This document shows, piece by piece, positions 25,028-33,593 of a stretch of 64,000 nt of DNA. Positions within the stretch are counted from its first letter, which is position 1. Every line of letters starts with the position of its first letter. Origin of the DNA: Actinomadura terrae (GTDB taxonomy: Bacteria > Actinomycetota > Actinomycetes > Streptosporangiales > Streptosporangiaceae); NCBI RefSeq assembly GCF_022751215.1, contig NZ_JAICDG010000003.1, forward strand, positions 682,001 through 746,000, in the 5' to 3' direction. Both the position numbers and the translations under genes were made by a program. The notes below the pieces were generated by a model that had not been told where the DNA came from, did not search any database, and was given only the letters and a program-made list of their open reading frames with translations.

Positions 25028-26056
25028 TCAGCGACGGAGCGTCCGGCAGGCGAGGAGGCCCACGGGGACCGGCGCCCAGAACGTGATCCCCCGGAACAGC
25101 AGCACCGCCTGCAACGCCGGCCCGGCGGGGATGCCGAGCGCGGCGAGCGCGGCGACGAGCGCGGCCTCGGTGGAGCCGACGCCGCCCGGCGAGGGGACGG
25201 CGGCACTCGCCGCCGCCCCGACGAGGTAGGCGGCGAGCAGGGCGAGGGCGTCGCCGGGCCCGGCGCCGGTCGCGGGGACGGCCAGCACGCTCAGCGCGAA
25301 CGCCAGCGCGAGGACGAACGTGGTCGTCGCGGACGCGCCGATCGTGACGGCGAGGTCCCGGGGCCGGCGGCACAGGTCGGCGAACCCCTCGACCGCGCGT
25401 CCGACGAGGACCGAGCGGGCGGCGCGGCGGCCGGTCAGGACGGCGGCGGGCAGCAGCACCCCGGCACTGACCAGCAGCGGCACCGGCGGGACGAGGGCGG
25501 CGGCGCGCGCGGCGTGGTCGCGGGCCGCGTCCAGCATGCGGCCGTCGCCGCCCGCGCCGAGGACGGCGGCCATGAGCAGCAGGTCGGCGGGCAGCCCGGC
25601 GGCCTGGAGCACGGCGACGGCGACGGCGGCGCGGGGGAGCGGCAGGCCGCGGCAGACGAGGTAGCGGGTGTTCACCGCGACGGCGCCGAGGCCGCCGGGG
25701 GTGACGCGGTTGGCGGCGGCCGCGGTGAACTGCGTCAGCGTCGTCTCGTACAGGGGGAGGCGGTGGCCGGACGCGCCGCGCAGGGCGATCGCCGCGACCA
25801 CGTAGTGCAGGAGCGAGAGCAGGACGAGGACGGGCAGGAAGCCCCAGCGCATGTGCCGGGCCGCCGCCAGGGCCGGGCGGAGGGGCCCGGTGCCGAGGAC
25901 GACGACCGCCACGGTGGCGAGCGCCGCCAGCAGGACGCTCGCGGCGGCCCAGCGGACGGCCGTCCGCCGGGCCGGCGAGGACGTCGAGGACGCCGGGGCC
26001 GCGAGGGTCGTCGGGATGGCGGGGGGCGTGCCGGCGGGGGCGGCGATCGTCTCCAC
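25028..26056 (-). CDS. Integral membrane protein of the LPG-synthase/flippase-like (YbhN) fold
   Basis: 342 residues with about eight membrane segments. The features recall the lysylphosphatidylglycerol synthetase transmembrane domain: FTAAAANRVTPGGLGAVAVNTRYL near residue 115 and a late PSPGGVGSTEAALVAAL, the paired P-G-G-[LV]-G elements of this family. There is no soluble aminoacyl-transferase part, so it is a stand-alone membrane domain, often thought to move lipids or prenyl-linked intermediates. The first ~35 residues are low-complexity Ala/Thr/Pro. Confidence 0.8.
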   Translation of the reverse strand: METIAAPAGTPPAIPTTLAAPASSTSSPARRTAVRWAAASVLLAALATVAVVVLGTGPLRPALAAARHMRWGFLPVLVLLSLLHYVVAAIALRGASGHRLPLYETTLTQFTAAAANRVTPGGLGAVAVNTRYLVCRGLPLPRAAVAVAVLQAAGLPADLLLMAAVLGAGGDGRMLDAARDHAARAAALVPPVPLLVSAGVLLPAAVLTGRRAARSVLVGRAVEGFADLCRRPRDLAVTIGASATTTFVLALAFALSVLAVPATGAGPGDALALLAAYLVGAAASAAVPSPGGVGSTEAALVAALAALGIPAGPALQAVLLFRGITFWAPVPVGLLACRTLRR

Positions 26057-26180
26057 ACCCTTGTTGTCGGTGTTCCGGTTGACGGCTGTGCGACCGTGGG
26101 GCGCCGGGGAGGGGAACGCTCCATGGGAGGTTGGTGGTCAGGCCCCGGCGCCCGCGCGTGAACGGGCGCTCCGGTGCTGG

Positions 26181-26768
26181 TCAGGCGGTCCAGTGCGGGT
26201 CGCGGCCGAGGTAGTGCAGGAGGGCGGTCTCCTCGTCGCCGGTGCCCTCGATGGCGGCGGCGTAGGCGCCGTACTGGCGGAGCGGCTCGACGATCTGCCG
26301 GGCGACGTCGAGCAGGCCGGCCGCGAGTTCGGGGGTGAGCGGGGAGGGCTGCCCGGTGGCCCGGGCGATGTCCCAGGCGTGGACGGCGGCGTCCAGCGCG
26401 GCGGCGCCCGCGCCGACGGCCGGGGGCAGGGCGTTCGGCGGGACGGGAACGGGCACGCTTTCCACGTCTGCGCCGATCGTGGCCCACGCGGCGGCGCAGG
26501 CGGCGACCATCGGCTCCAGGAGGTCGGAGGGCGCGCCGTCGATCACGCCGGACGGGGCGAAGGGGTTGAAGTCGGGGCCGGGCTCGCCGGTGATGGCGGC
26601 GGCGAAGGCGAGCTGGTCGCCCGCGGCGTGCTGGACGACCTGCGCGACGTTCCACTCGGAGCACGGGGTGGGGCGGCTCCAGGCGTCGGCGGGGACGCGG
26701 CGGACGGTGGCGCGCAGGGCGTCGTGGGCGGTGTCGAGCAGGTCCCAGCCGGTGGTGATGGTGGTCAT
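26181..26768 (-). CDS. DinB-like metal-binding protein (TIGR03086/maleylpyruvate isomerase N-terminal type)
   Basis: 195 residues from the ATG at 26768, preceded by GGGAGAGA; an in-frame start 33 bases upstream is less likely. It begins TGWDLLDTAHDALRATVR and has TPCSEWNVAQVVQHAAGDQL, the conserved helix with His residues of the mycothiol-dependent isomerase N-terminal/DinB four-helix bundle. A later HAWDIARATGQ supplies the third His. Members bind a divalent metal and act with mycothiol or in unknown reactions. A sigma70-like promoter with an embedded palindrome precedes it. Confidence 0.88.
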   Translation of the reverse strand: MTTITTGWDLLDTAHDALRATVRRVPADAWSRPTPCSEWNVAQVVQHAAGDQLAFAAAITGEPGPDFNPFAPSGVIDGAPSDLLEPMVAACAAAWATIGADVESVPVPVPPNALPPAVGAGAAALDAAVHAWDIARATGQPSPLTPELAAGLLDVARQIVEPLRQYGAYAAAIEGTGDEETALLHYLGRDPHWTA

Positions 26769-26799
26769 CGTGGTCTCTCCCGGTGTCGGCGTTGCCTCC

Positions 26800-26829
26800 A
26801 CTATATCAGAACGGAACGCTTCGTTCCAA
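26800..26829 (-). promoter_or_regulatory. Promoter with overlapping operator palindrome
   Basis: Read on the minus strand, TTGGAA and TATAGT are separated by 18 bases, a good sigma70-type pair for the DinB-like gene. Between them lies GGAACG-3-CGTTCC (26813-26827), a perfect 6-bp inverted repeat typical of TetR-type operators. The matching repressor gene is not adjacent. Confidence 0.55.
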
Positions 26830-26943
26830 TAAAAGTTTCCCGGAGTCCCACGCCGTTTTGGGCCACGCCTTTGATTCTTTTCACACTATGCTTAACAAGC
26901 ACTACCAACCGTGACCGTCGCCCGATGGGGGAGTGTGACGACC

Positions 26944-28116
26944 ATGACCAGCGCCCACCAGCGACTGGGCGAGCGCATCCGAGACTTCCGCGGCGCCAGG
27001 GGCGGGCGCCGGATCCGGCCCGCCAAGGCGCCGGGGACCAGGGCGATCGTGCTCACCTGTAGCGACTATCTGGCCATCGCCGAGCATCCGTCGATCACCG
27101 GCGCGATGATCGCGAGCCTGCGCGCGGCCGACGGCGCCGCGCCGATGCCCGGCCCCTGCCTGCCCGACGACCATCCGCAGATCGAGCTGGGCGAGCGGTT
27201 CGCGCGGCACCTGGGCGCGGGCGCGGGCGTGCTGTGCCCGTCGGGCTGGGCCGCCAACACCGGGTTGCTCCAGGTCGTCGCGGGGCCCGACGTCCCCGTC
27301 TACCTGGACGTCCTGGCGCACATGTCGCTGTGGGAGGGCGCGCGGGCGGCGGGCGCGGAGATCGCCTACTTCCGCCACAACGACCTCGACCACCTCCGCC
27401 GGCGGATCGAGGTCGGCGGCTCCGGCGTGATCGTCGCCGACGCCGTCTACAGCACCGACGGCTCGGTGTGCCCGCTGCCGGGCCTGGTGGAGGTGGCACG
27501 CGAGCACGGCTGCCTGGTGGTGGTGGACGAGTCGCACTCGCTCGGCACGCGCGGCGAGCGCGGCGAGGGGCTGGCCCGCGAGCTGGGCGTGGAGGGCGGC
27601 GTCGACTTCCGCACCGCGAGCCTCGCCAAGGCGCTGCCCGGGCGGGCGGGGCTGATCGCGTGCAACCGTCCCGACTTCGTCGAGTACTTCAAGCACACGG
27701 CGTTCCCGTCGGTGTTCAGCACGACGCTGCTCCCGCACGACATCGCCGGGCTGTCGGCGGCGCTGGAGGTCGTCCGGGACGAGTCGTGGCGGCGGGAGCG
27801 GCTGCGCACGGTCACCCGGCGGCTGCGCCGCGGGCTCGCCGCGCTCGGCTACGACCTGGCGGAGGGCGACACGCAGATCATCGCGCTCCAGACGCGGTCG
27901 GAGGGCGAGGCGATGCTGCTGCGCGACGCGCTGGCCGCCCGCGACATCTTCAGCGCCGCGCTGTTCCCGCCGGCGACGTCGCTGCGGCGCACGATCGTCC
28001 GGCTGTCGACGCACGCGGGGCTGAGCGACGACGACGTCGAGCGCATCCTGGTCGCCTGCCGGGAACTGTGCGACAAGGTGCAGGCACCGGCCTCGCCGAC
28101 GCCCCACCGCGCCTGA
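26944..28116 (+). CDS. CqsA-like alpha-oxoamine synthase (PLP enzyme)
   Basis: 390 residues from the ATG at 26944 with GGGGGAG upstream; a GTG at 26911 is also in frame. The closest match I can recall is CqsA, the Vibrio CAI-1 autoinducer synthase: CPSGWAANTGLLQVV, AHMSLWEGAR, DAVYSTDGSV, VDESHSLGT, TASLAK with the PLP-binding Lys, and FPSVFSTTLLP. These differ from BioF, Kbl and HemA, which share the fold. Such enzymes condense an acyl-CoA with an amino acid (or S-adenosylmethionine for CqsA) to give an amino-ketone. It stands alone: there is no CqsS-like kinase or acyl-carrier gene beside it. The product could be a signal or a building block. Confidence 0.82.
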   Translation: MTSAHQRLGERIRDFRGARGGRRIRPAKAPGTRAIVLTCSDYLAIAEHPSITGAMIASLRAADGAAPMPGPCLPDDHPQIELGERFARHLGAGAGVLCPSGWAANTGLLQVVAGPDVPVYLDVLAHMSLWEGARAAGAEIAYFRHNDLDHLRRRIEVGGSGVIVADAVYSTDGSVCPLPGLVEVAREHGCLVVVDESHSLGTRGERGEGLARELGVEGGVDFRTASLAKALPGRAGLIACNRPDFVEYFKHTAFPSVFSTTLLPHDIAGLSAALEVVRDESWRRERLRTVTRRLRRGLAALGYDLAEGDTQIIALQTRSEGEAMLLRDALAARDIFSAALFPPATSLRRTIVRLSTHAGLSDDDVERILVACRELCDKVQAPASPTPHRA

Positions 28117-28153
28117 GGCGGCGCGGCGCTCAGGGGCGGCGCTCAGCGGGCGG

Positions 28154-29224
28154 TCAGGGGGCGGGGGCCAGTTCGGCGGCGAGGGCGGCGGCGAAGGAGT
28201 CCACGTCGGCCTCGGTCGTGTCGAACGAGCACACCCAGCGGACCTCGCCGGTCCGCTCGTCCCAGGTGTAGAACGCGAACCGCTCGCGGAGCCGCTCCGC
28301 GACGTCCTTCGGGACGATCGCGAACACCTCGTTCGCCTCCACCGGCTGGGTGATCCGCACGCCCGGCACGGCGCGCGCCGCGTCCGCGAGGCGCCGGGCC
28401 ATGGCGTTGGCGTGCCGCGCGTTGCGCAGCCACAGGTCGCCCTCCAGCAGCGCGACGAGCTGCGCCGACACGTACCGCATCTTGGACGCGAGCTGCATGC
28501 CCGCCTTGCGCAGGAACGCCGTCCCGCGCACCGCGTCCGGGTTCAGCACAATGATCGCCTCGCCCATCAGCAGCCCGTTCTTGGTGCCGCCGAACGACAG
28601 CACGTCCACCCCGGCGTCGGTGGTGAACACGCCCATCGGCAGGTCGAGGGACGCGGCGGCGTTGGCGATGCGCGCGCCGTCCATGTGCACGAGCAGGCCC
28701 CGCTCGTGCGCCGCCGCCGCGACGTCGGCGACCTGCCCGGCCGTGTAGACGGTGCCGAGCTCGGTGCTCTGGCTGATCGACACCGCCGCCGGCTGCGCGC
28801 GCTGGATGTTGCCGAACCCGGTCGCGTACCGCTCGACCAGCTCGGGGGTGAGCCTGCCGTCGGGGGTCGGCGCGGTGAGCAGCTTCAGCCCGGCGATCTT
28901 CTCGGGGGCGCCGCACTCGTCGGTGTTGATGTGCGCGGACTCGGGGCAGATCACCGCGCTCCACCGCTCCGACATCGCCTGGAGCGACACGACGTTCGCG
29001 CCCGTCCCGTTGAACACCGGGAACACCTCGGCGCGCGCGCCGAAGTGGCGCCGGACGACCTCGCCGAGCCGCGCGGTGGTGGTGTCGGCGCCGTAGGCGG
29101 GCTGGTGCCCGTGGTTGACCTCGGCGAGCGCCGCGAGGATGTCGGGGTGGACGGTGGCCTGGTTGTCGCTGGCGAAGCCGCGCGCCGCCCGGACGGGGGT
29201 GGAGGGGGGTTCAGGAGAGGTCAC
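28154..29224 (-). CDS. ltaE: Low-specificity L-threonine aldolase (PLP)
   Basis: 356 residues of the beta-eliminating lyase/threonine aldolase fold. Characteristic parts are FASDNQATVHPDIL at the start, ESAHINTDECGAPE, HMDGARIANAAASL with the PLP-contacting Asp, and SFGGTKNGLL with the Schiff-base Lys. It would cleave threonine or allo-threonine to glycine and acetaldehyde. Its start overlaps the 3' end of the upstream SDR gene by 14 bp, so the two probably share a transcript. It is convergent with the CqsA-like gene. Confidence 0.9.
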   Translation of the reverse strand: MTSPEPPSTPVRAARGFASDNQATVHPDILAALAEVNHGHQPAYGADTTTARLGEVVRRHFGARAEVFPVFNGTGANVVSLQAMSERWSAVICPESAHINTDECGAPEKIAGLKLLTAPTPDGRLTPELVERYATGFGNIQRAQPAAVSISQSTELGTVYTAGQVADVAAAAHERGLLVHMDGARIANAAASLDLPMGVFTTDAGVDVLSFGGTKNGLLMGEAIIVLNPDAVRGTAFLRKAGMQLASKMRYVSAQLVALLEGDLWLRNARHANAMARRLADAARAVPGVRITQPVEANEVFAIVPKDVAERLRERFAFYTWDERTGEVRWVCSFDTTEADVDSFAAALAAELAPAP

Positions 29225-29912
29225 GGCGGGTTCCGTTCAGGTCGGCGGCGGGCTCGTCCCACAGCGCGGCGACGGCGCCGGCCAGGTCGTCGACGTGCGT
29301 GAGCTTGGAGAAGTCGGCGTCCGGACGCTGCTCGCGCATCGCGTCGGTCAGCAGCGCCTCGACCACGAGGACCACGGCGGCGGCGCCGGTGCCCTCGAAC
29401 GAGTCGGCCATCGCCAGCGTCCACGCCTCCGCCGCGGCCTTGGCGGTGGCGTAGGCGGCGGCGTTCTGCCGGGGGTGCCGCGCGGCGTGCTGCGACACGA
29501 TCGCGAACCGTCCGGCGGGGGAGGCGCTGAGGTGCGGGTGGAAGGCCAGCGTCGCGTGCTGGACGGTGCGGACAAGCTGGTCGTGCAGGAACGCCCAGTC
29601 GCCCAGGTCCGTGTCGGGGAACGGGGTGCCGCCGCGCCAGCCGCCCACCAGGTGGACGAGCCCGTCGACCCGTCCGAACCGGGCGGCGACGTCGTCCGCC
29701 CACGCGCGGGTGGCGGCCTGGTCGGACAGGTCTACGGCCGTGGGAGTGACGCGTTCGTCGTCCCAGGTGATGGGGTGGCGTCCGGCGGCGACGACGCGCG
29801 TGCCGCCGGCGGCCAGCCGCCGCGTCACGGCCTGCCCGGCGGCGCCGTTCGCCCCCGTCACCACCACGACTCGTCCCGTGCCGTCCGCTGCGTTGCCCGC
29901 CGACTCAGTCAT
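29211..29912 (-). CDS. SDR-family oxidoreductase
   Basis: 233 residues from the Met beginning MTESAGN; in-frame starts a few codons upstream are equally possible. The NAD(P) motif is VTGANGAAGQAV, and the active site reads SQHAARHPRQNAAAYATAKAAAE with Tyr and Lys in place. The C-terminal half lacks the usual FVTG-V-VDGG ending, so this is an atypical SDR. It overlaps the threonine aldolase gene that follows. The substrate is unknown. Confidence 0.85.
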   Translation of the reverse strand: MTESAGNAADGTGRVVVVTGANGAAGQAVTRRLAAGGTRVVAAGRHPITWDDERVTPTAVDLSDQAATRAWADDVAARFGRVDGLVHLVGGWRGGTPFPDTDLGDWAFLHDQLVRTVQHATLAFHPHLSASPAGRFAIVSQHAARHPRQNAAAYATAKAAAEAWTLAMADSFEGTGAAAVVLVVEALLTDAMREQRPDADFSKLTHVDDLAGAVAALWDEPAADLNGTRRDLS

Positions 29913-30001
29913 GCCGCCCATCATCCCGGATCCCACCGGCCCCGCACGCGGCAGGTCCGCCAGGCACGGTCCCGGTCGCGATGAGACGGGGCGGGGCGGG
30001 G

Positions 30002-30658
30002 TCAGGCGGGGCGGTCGGTGACGTGTTCGGTGACGTGCTCGGCGGCGTGTTCCGCCGCGAGGGCGGCCGGCGCGTGCTCGGGGATCGGGGCGGGCGCGCC
30101 CGCCGGGCGCAGGGCCGCGCGTTCACCGAGGGCGCTGTCGCGGGCGGCACCGGCGCGGGCGGTGCCGCGCAGGGCGTCGACGTCGTCGCCGAGCCTGGCC
30201 ACGCTGGCCTGCACGTCGCGCCACAGCCCGGCGCGCTGCTCCATCTGGCCGAGCCTGGTGCGCAGGTCGCCGAGGCGCCGTTCGGTGGTGTCGAGGCGGG
30301 CGTGTCCGGCGGCGGTGTCGCGGCCGGTGCGGATCAGGCTCGCGGCGACGGCGGTCAGGTCGCGCTCGGTGTCGTCCATCCGCTCGTCGATGCGCGGCAG
30401 GACGCGGTCGTTGAGCTGCCCGACCAGGGAGTCGACCTCGGCGCGCAGTCCCGCCAGCTCCGCCTCGCGCGCCCGGAGGCCGTCTTCCAGGGCGCGTATA
30501 CGCTCGGGGAGCGAGGGCAGCAGCCGTCCGAGCTCCTCGACGCGCTCCAGGTCCCGTCCGAGTCTGCCGAGCAGGCGCACACCCTCGCGGGCCCCCTCGC
30601 GCAGATGGCGCTCCGCCTCGGTGGCGGCGCGGCGGACAAGACCTGGGATCATGGTCAT
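30002..30658 (-). CDS. Coiled-coil protein of unknown function
   Basis: 218 residues with GGAGG six bases before the ATG. Residues about 35-165 form a long, nearly uninterrupted coiled coil (LERVEELGRLLPSLPERIRALEDGL, RLGDLRTRLGQMEQR). The C-terminal ~40 residues are an Ala/Pro/His tail with a repeated EH[AV]-[AT]EH pattern. There is no membrane segment or signal peptide. It could be a scaffold or cytoskeletal accessory protein, but no family is recognised. Confidence 0.65.
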   Translation of the reverse strand: MTMIPGLVRRAATEAERHLREGAREGVRLLGRLGRDLERVEELGRLLPSLPERIRALEDGLRAREAELAGLRAEVDSLVGQLNDRVLPRIDERMDDTERDLTAVAASLIRTGRDTAAGHARLDTTERRLGDLRTRLGQMEQRAGLWRDVQASVARLGDDVDALRGTARAGAARDSALGERAALRPAGAPAPIPEHAPAALAAEHAAEHVTEHVTDRPA

Positions 30659-30724
30659 GGTGCTCCTCCCGGGAGCCGGCGGACGGGGTGTCCCCTAACT
30701 CTAGGCGAACCGCCGTGAAAGGGT

Positions 30725-30868
30725 TCATGTACTTTGCGTGGCCGTCCGCTGAACGGGCGTGACGCGGCACGTGCACAGCCCCCGGCTGACGATGAGCCGG
30801 GCGCGGTCGGCGGTGTAGTCGGTCCGGCTCAGGGCCGGGCGGACCCGCTGACAGGTCAGACACAGCAT
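30725..30868 (-). CDS. 47-residue Cys-rich small protein
   Basis: The frame is short but has an excellent ribosome site (GGGGGAGG, seven bases before the ATG). The sequence MLCLTCQRVRP ... RGLCTCRVTP has a CxxC near the start and CxC about 26 residues later, consistent with a mini zinc ribbon. It lies between the coiled-coil gene and the divergent GAF regulator. No family is recognised. Confidence 0.55.
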   Translation of the reverse strand: MLCLTCQRVRPALSRTDYTADRARLIVSRGLCTCRVTPVQRTATQST

Positions 30869-31156
30869 GCTCGTTCCTCCCCCTCTTCCCTCCCCCTCGT
30901 GCCGGACGCGGCCGATGTCGGCCGCCCGTCCCCGCGCCTCCCCCGGACGCGCGGGGCGGCGGAGGCCCACGGGCCCCATGCCTCCCGGCGTGGAGGTACG
31001 GTAGGCGCCGCGACGTTGCATGCACGTTGCGACCGTCCAACTACTCTCTGTATCCGATTGGGGACGGCCTGGTTCCGGGGAATCGGTTGCGCCGCCTTGG
31101 GAATGGGCCGATCCTTCGAAGTGGGGCCGGGTTCCGTCTCCACGGGGGAAGGGCTG

Positions 31157-32770
31157 ATGGTGGTGCACGACCAGGCCGCGCCGGCGCCGCACGCGTGCCG
31201 CGATCCGGGGGATCTGATCCGGCCGGTCGCCCTCGCGCACGAGGCGGCCTACCAGCCCGTCCGGGGACGCGGCGACCCCGACGCCCTCCGCCCGCCGTCC
31301 GCCGGTCCGGCGGCCGCGGTCCGGCGGTCGATCGCCGAGTCGTGGCGGCGGTCCCGGGACGCGGGCGTCGACAGCGGGCTCCGCGCGGCGCCGCCGGTGT
31401 TGGACCGCGACGCCCTCGCCGACGCGCGCGGCGCGCACCCCCTCGACCGGCACCTGCCGCTGCTGCGCGACCTGCTGCGCCGCGTCGCCGACGAGTCCGC
31501 CCACCTCATGGTGGTCACCGACGAGGCGGGGCACGCGCTGTGGACGCACGGCCCGCCCCCGATCCGCCGGGCCGCCGAGTCCGTCGGGTTGACGGCGGGT
31601 TTCTGCTGGTCGGAGGGGTCGGTCGGCACCAACGGTATCGGCACCGCGCTCGCCACCGGCCGCCCCGAGCACGTCTACGCCACCGAGCACGTCGCGCGCG
31701 TCCTGCACCGCTGGTCGTGCGCGGGCGCGCCGATCACCGACCCCGACTCCGGGCGGGTGATCGGCTGCGTGGACGTCAGCGCGATCGCCGAGGCGCTGCA
31801 TCCCGCGACGGTCGCGCTGGTCGCGGCGGCGGCCCGGCTCGCCGAGGCCCGGCTGGAGCTCGACATGCGGGAGCGCGACGAGGGGCTCCGCGAGCGCTTC
31901 CTGCCCCGGCTGCGCGGCCTGCGCGGCGGCGGGCTCCTGCTCACCGCGACCGGGCGGGTCCTCGCCGCCGGGCCGTCCGTCCCGGGGGCGGGGGGCTGGC
32001 GCGGGCGCCGCCTCACCGCCCCGGTCCCGGGCGGCACGGTCACGCTCCCGGACGGGCGGTCGGCGGTCGCCGAGCCGCTGGGTGAGGTTTTCCTTCTGCG
32101 GCTGCCCCCGATGAGTGGCGTCCAGGTCAGGTCGACCGGCGGCCCCGCCCCGGCCCGGGCCGTGGCGCGGCCGGGCGCCGGGCCGGGGGCGGGGCCGCTG
32201 CTGACGCTGTCGCTGCTCGGCACCGACCAGCCGTCCGCGCGGCTGGACGGCGCGCACCTGCCGCTGACGCCCCGGCACGCCGAGATCCTCGCGCTGCTCG
32301 CGCTGCACCCCGCCGGGCTCACCGGCGACCGCCTGTCGTGGTACCTGTACGGCGACGGCGGCAGCCCCGGCACCGTCCGCGCCGAGATCCACCGGCTGCG
32401 GGCCCAGCTCGGCGGCCTCGTGCACGCCAAGCCCTACCGGCTCGGCTGCGCGGTCGAGGCCGACTTCCTCGCCGTGCGGCGGCTGCTGGACGAGGGCGAC
32501 GTCACCGGCGCCGTCCGGCTGTACGGCGGCGAGCTGCTGCCCGGCTCGGACGCGCCCGCCGTCCGCGCCGAACGCGACGAGCTCGCCGTCCTGGTCCGGC
32601 GGCAGGCCCTCGACCGGGGCGGCGCCGACGCGCTGTGGACCTACGCGCAGACCGAGCCCGGCCGCGCCGACCTGGAGGTCCTGGAGCGGCTCCGCGCGCT
32701 CCTGCCGCCCGGCGACCCGCGGCTGCCCGCCGTCGCCTCGCGCCGCGCCCGGCTGCTGGACGGCGACTGA
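31157..32770 (+). CDS. GAF-domain regulator with C-terminal SARP/OmpR-type winged helix
   Basis: 537 residues from the ATG at 31157, which follows GGGGGAAGGG. Residues about 50-230 form the GAF sensor of AcoR-type actinobacterial regulators (AESWRRSRDAGVD, then FCWSEGSVGTNGIGTAL and HRWSCAGAPITDPDSG). A Gly/Pro linker follows. The C-terminal part is a winged helix (LPLTPRHAEILALLALHP, TVRAEIHRLRAQLG) with a start of a BTAD-like helical region (DFLAVRRLLDEGDVTGAVRLY). There is no sigma54 AAA+ module. The usual neighbour of such proteins, an aldehyde dehydrogenase, is absent. Confidence 0.8.
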   Translation: MVVHDQAAPAPHACRDPGDLIRPVALAHEAAYQPVRGRGDPDALRPPSAGPAAAVRRSIAESWRRSRDAGVDSGLRAAPPVLDRDALADARGAHPLDRHLPLLRDLLRRVADESAHLMVVTDEAGHALWTHGPPPIRRAAESVGLTAGFCWSEGSVGTNGIGTALATGRPEHVYATEHVARVLHRWSCAGAPITDPDSGRVIGCVDVSAIAEALHPATVALVAAAARLAEARLELDMRERDEGLRERFLPRLRGLRGGGLLLTATGRVLAAGPSVPGAGGWRGRRLTAPVPGGTVTLPDGRSAVAEPLGEVFLLRLPPMSGVQVRSTGGPAPARAVARPGAGPGAGPLLTLSLLGTDQPSARLDGAHLPLTPRHAEILALLALHPAGLTGDRLSWYLYGDGGSPGTVRAEIHRLRAQLGGLVHAKPYRLGCAVEADFLAVRRLLDEGDVTGAVRLYGGELLPGSDAPAVRAERDELAVLVRRQALDRGGADALWTYAQTEPGRADLEVLERLRALLPPGDPRLPAVASRRARLLDGD

Positions 32771-32781
32771 CCCGCCAGGGG

Positions 32782-33492
32782 TCAGTGGGCGGGGAAGCCC
32801 GCCGAGGTCAGGTGCGAGCTGTCGTTGTAGGAGACCGCGCGCAGCCCGCCGCCGTCGTGCCGCCAGCGGCTCAGCGAGGCGTTGCCGACCGGCTCCTTCT
32901 CGATCTCCAGGACCTCCCGCTCGGACAGGCCCTCCACCAGGTACCGGGACACCACCACGATCGCGTCGTGGGTGGCGACCAGCACCCGCCCGCCCGGCGC
33001 CTCCGCCTCCAGGTCGCGGTAGAAGCCGCGCAGCCGCAGCGCCAGGTCCGTCCACGCCTCGCCGCCGGGCGGCCGGTAGTAGAACTTGCCGAGGCGCCGC
33101 GCCCGCTCGGCCTCCGCGGGGAAGCGGCGCCGCACCCCGGTCGGCGTGAGGCCCTCCAGGACGCCCTGCTCCCGGTCGCGGAGCCGCTCGTCCACCCGCA
33201 GCGGGACGGTGTAGGGGGCCTCGGCGAGGGCGATCCGCGCGGTGTCGAGCGCGCGCAGGTACGGCGAGGCGACGACGAGCGTGGGACGTTCGTCCTCGGG
33301 CAGCGCGGCGAGCCAGCGGCCGAGCGCGCCCGCCTGCGCGCGGCCGGTGCCGGAGAGCGGGATGTCGGCGTCGCGTTCGGTGATGCCGGTCTCCTCGGCG
33401 TCGGTGCCGAGCACCGACCGGTAGGCGACGTTGCCGGTGCTCTCACCGTGCCGGGTCAGGTTGAGCCACTGGAGCGCGTTCACCCCCGCCAT
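32782..33492 (-). CDS. Histidine phosphatase family protein (phosphoglycerate-mutase-like)
   Basis: 236 residues. The N-terminal LTRHGEST is the RHG catalytic motif; VVASPYLRALDTARIAL and ERLRDREQG are the next conserved parts; VATHDAIVVV carries the second catalytic His. The fold and length match the broad-specificity phosphatase branch. The substrate is unknown. It is convergent with the GAF regulator, 11 bp away. Confidence 0.9.
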   Translation of the reverse strand: MAGVNALQWLNLTRHGESTGNVAYRSVLGTDAEETGITERDADIPLSGTGRAQAGALGRWLAALPEDERPTLVVASPYLRALDTARIALAEAPYTVPLRVDERLRDREQGVLEGLTPTGVRRRFPAEAERARRLGKFYYRPPGGEAWTDLALRLRGFYRDLEAEAPGGRVLVATHDAIVVVSRYLVEGLSEREVLEIEKEPVGNASLSRWRHDGGGLRAVSYNDSSHLTSAGFPAH

Positions 33493-33593
33493 GCTGCCAT
33501 CCCCGCCGCGCCGCCACGACGCCCCCGCGAGCGGCCCCCGGCCCGCCCGGCCGGTTCGGTCTCGCTCTACAGGCGGTAGTACTGTGTTCTGTC

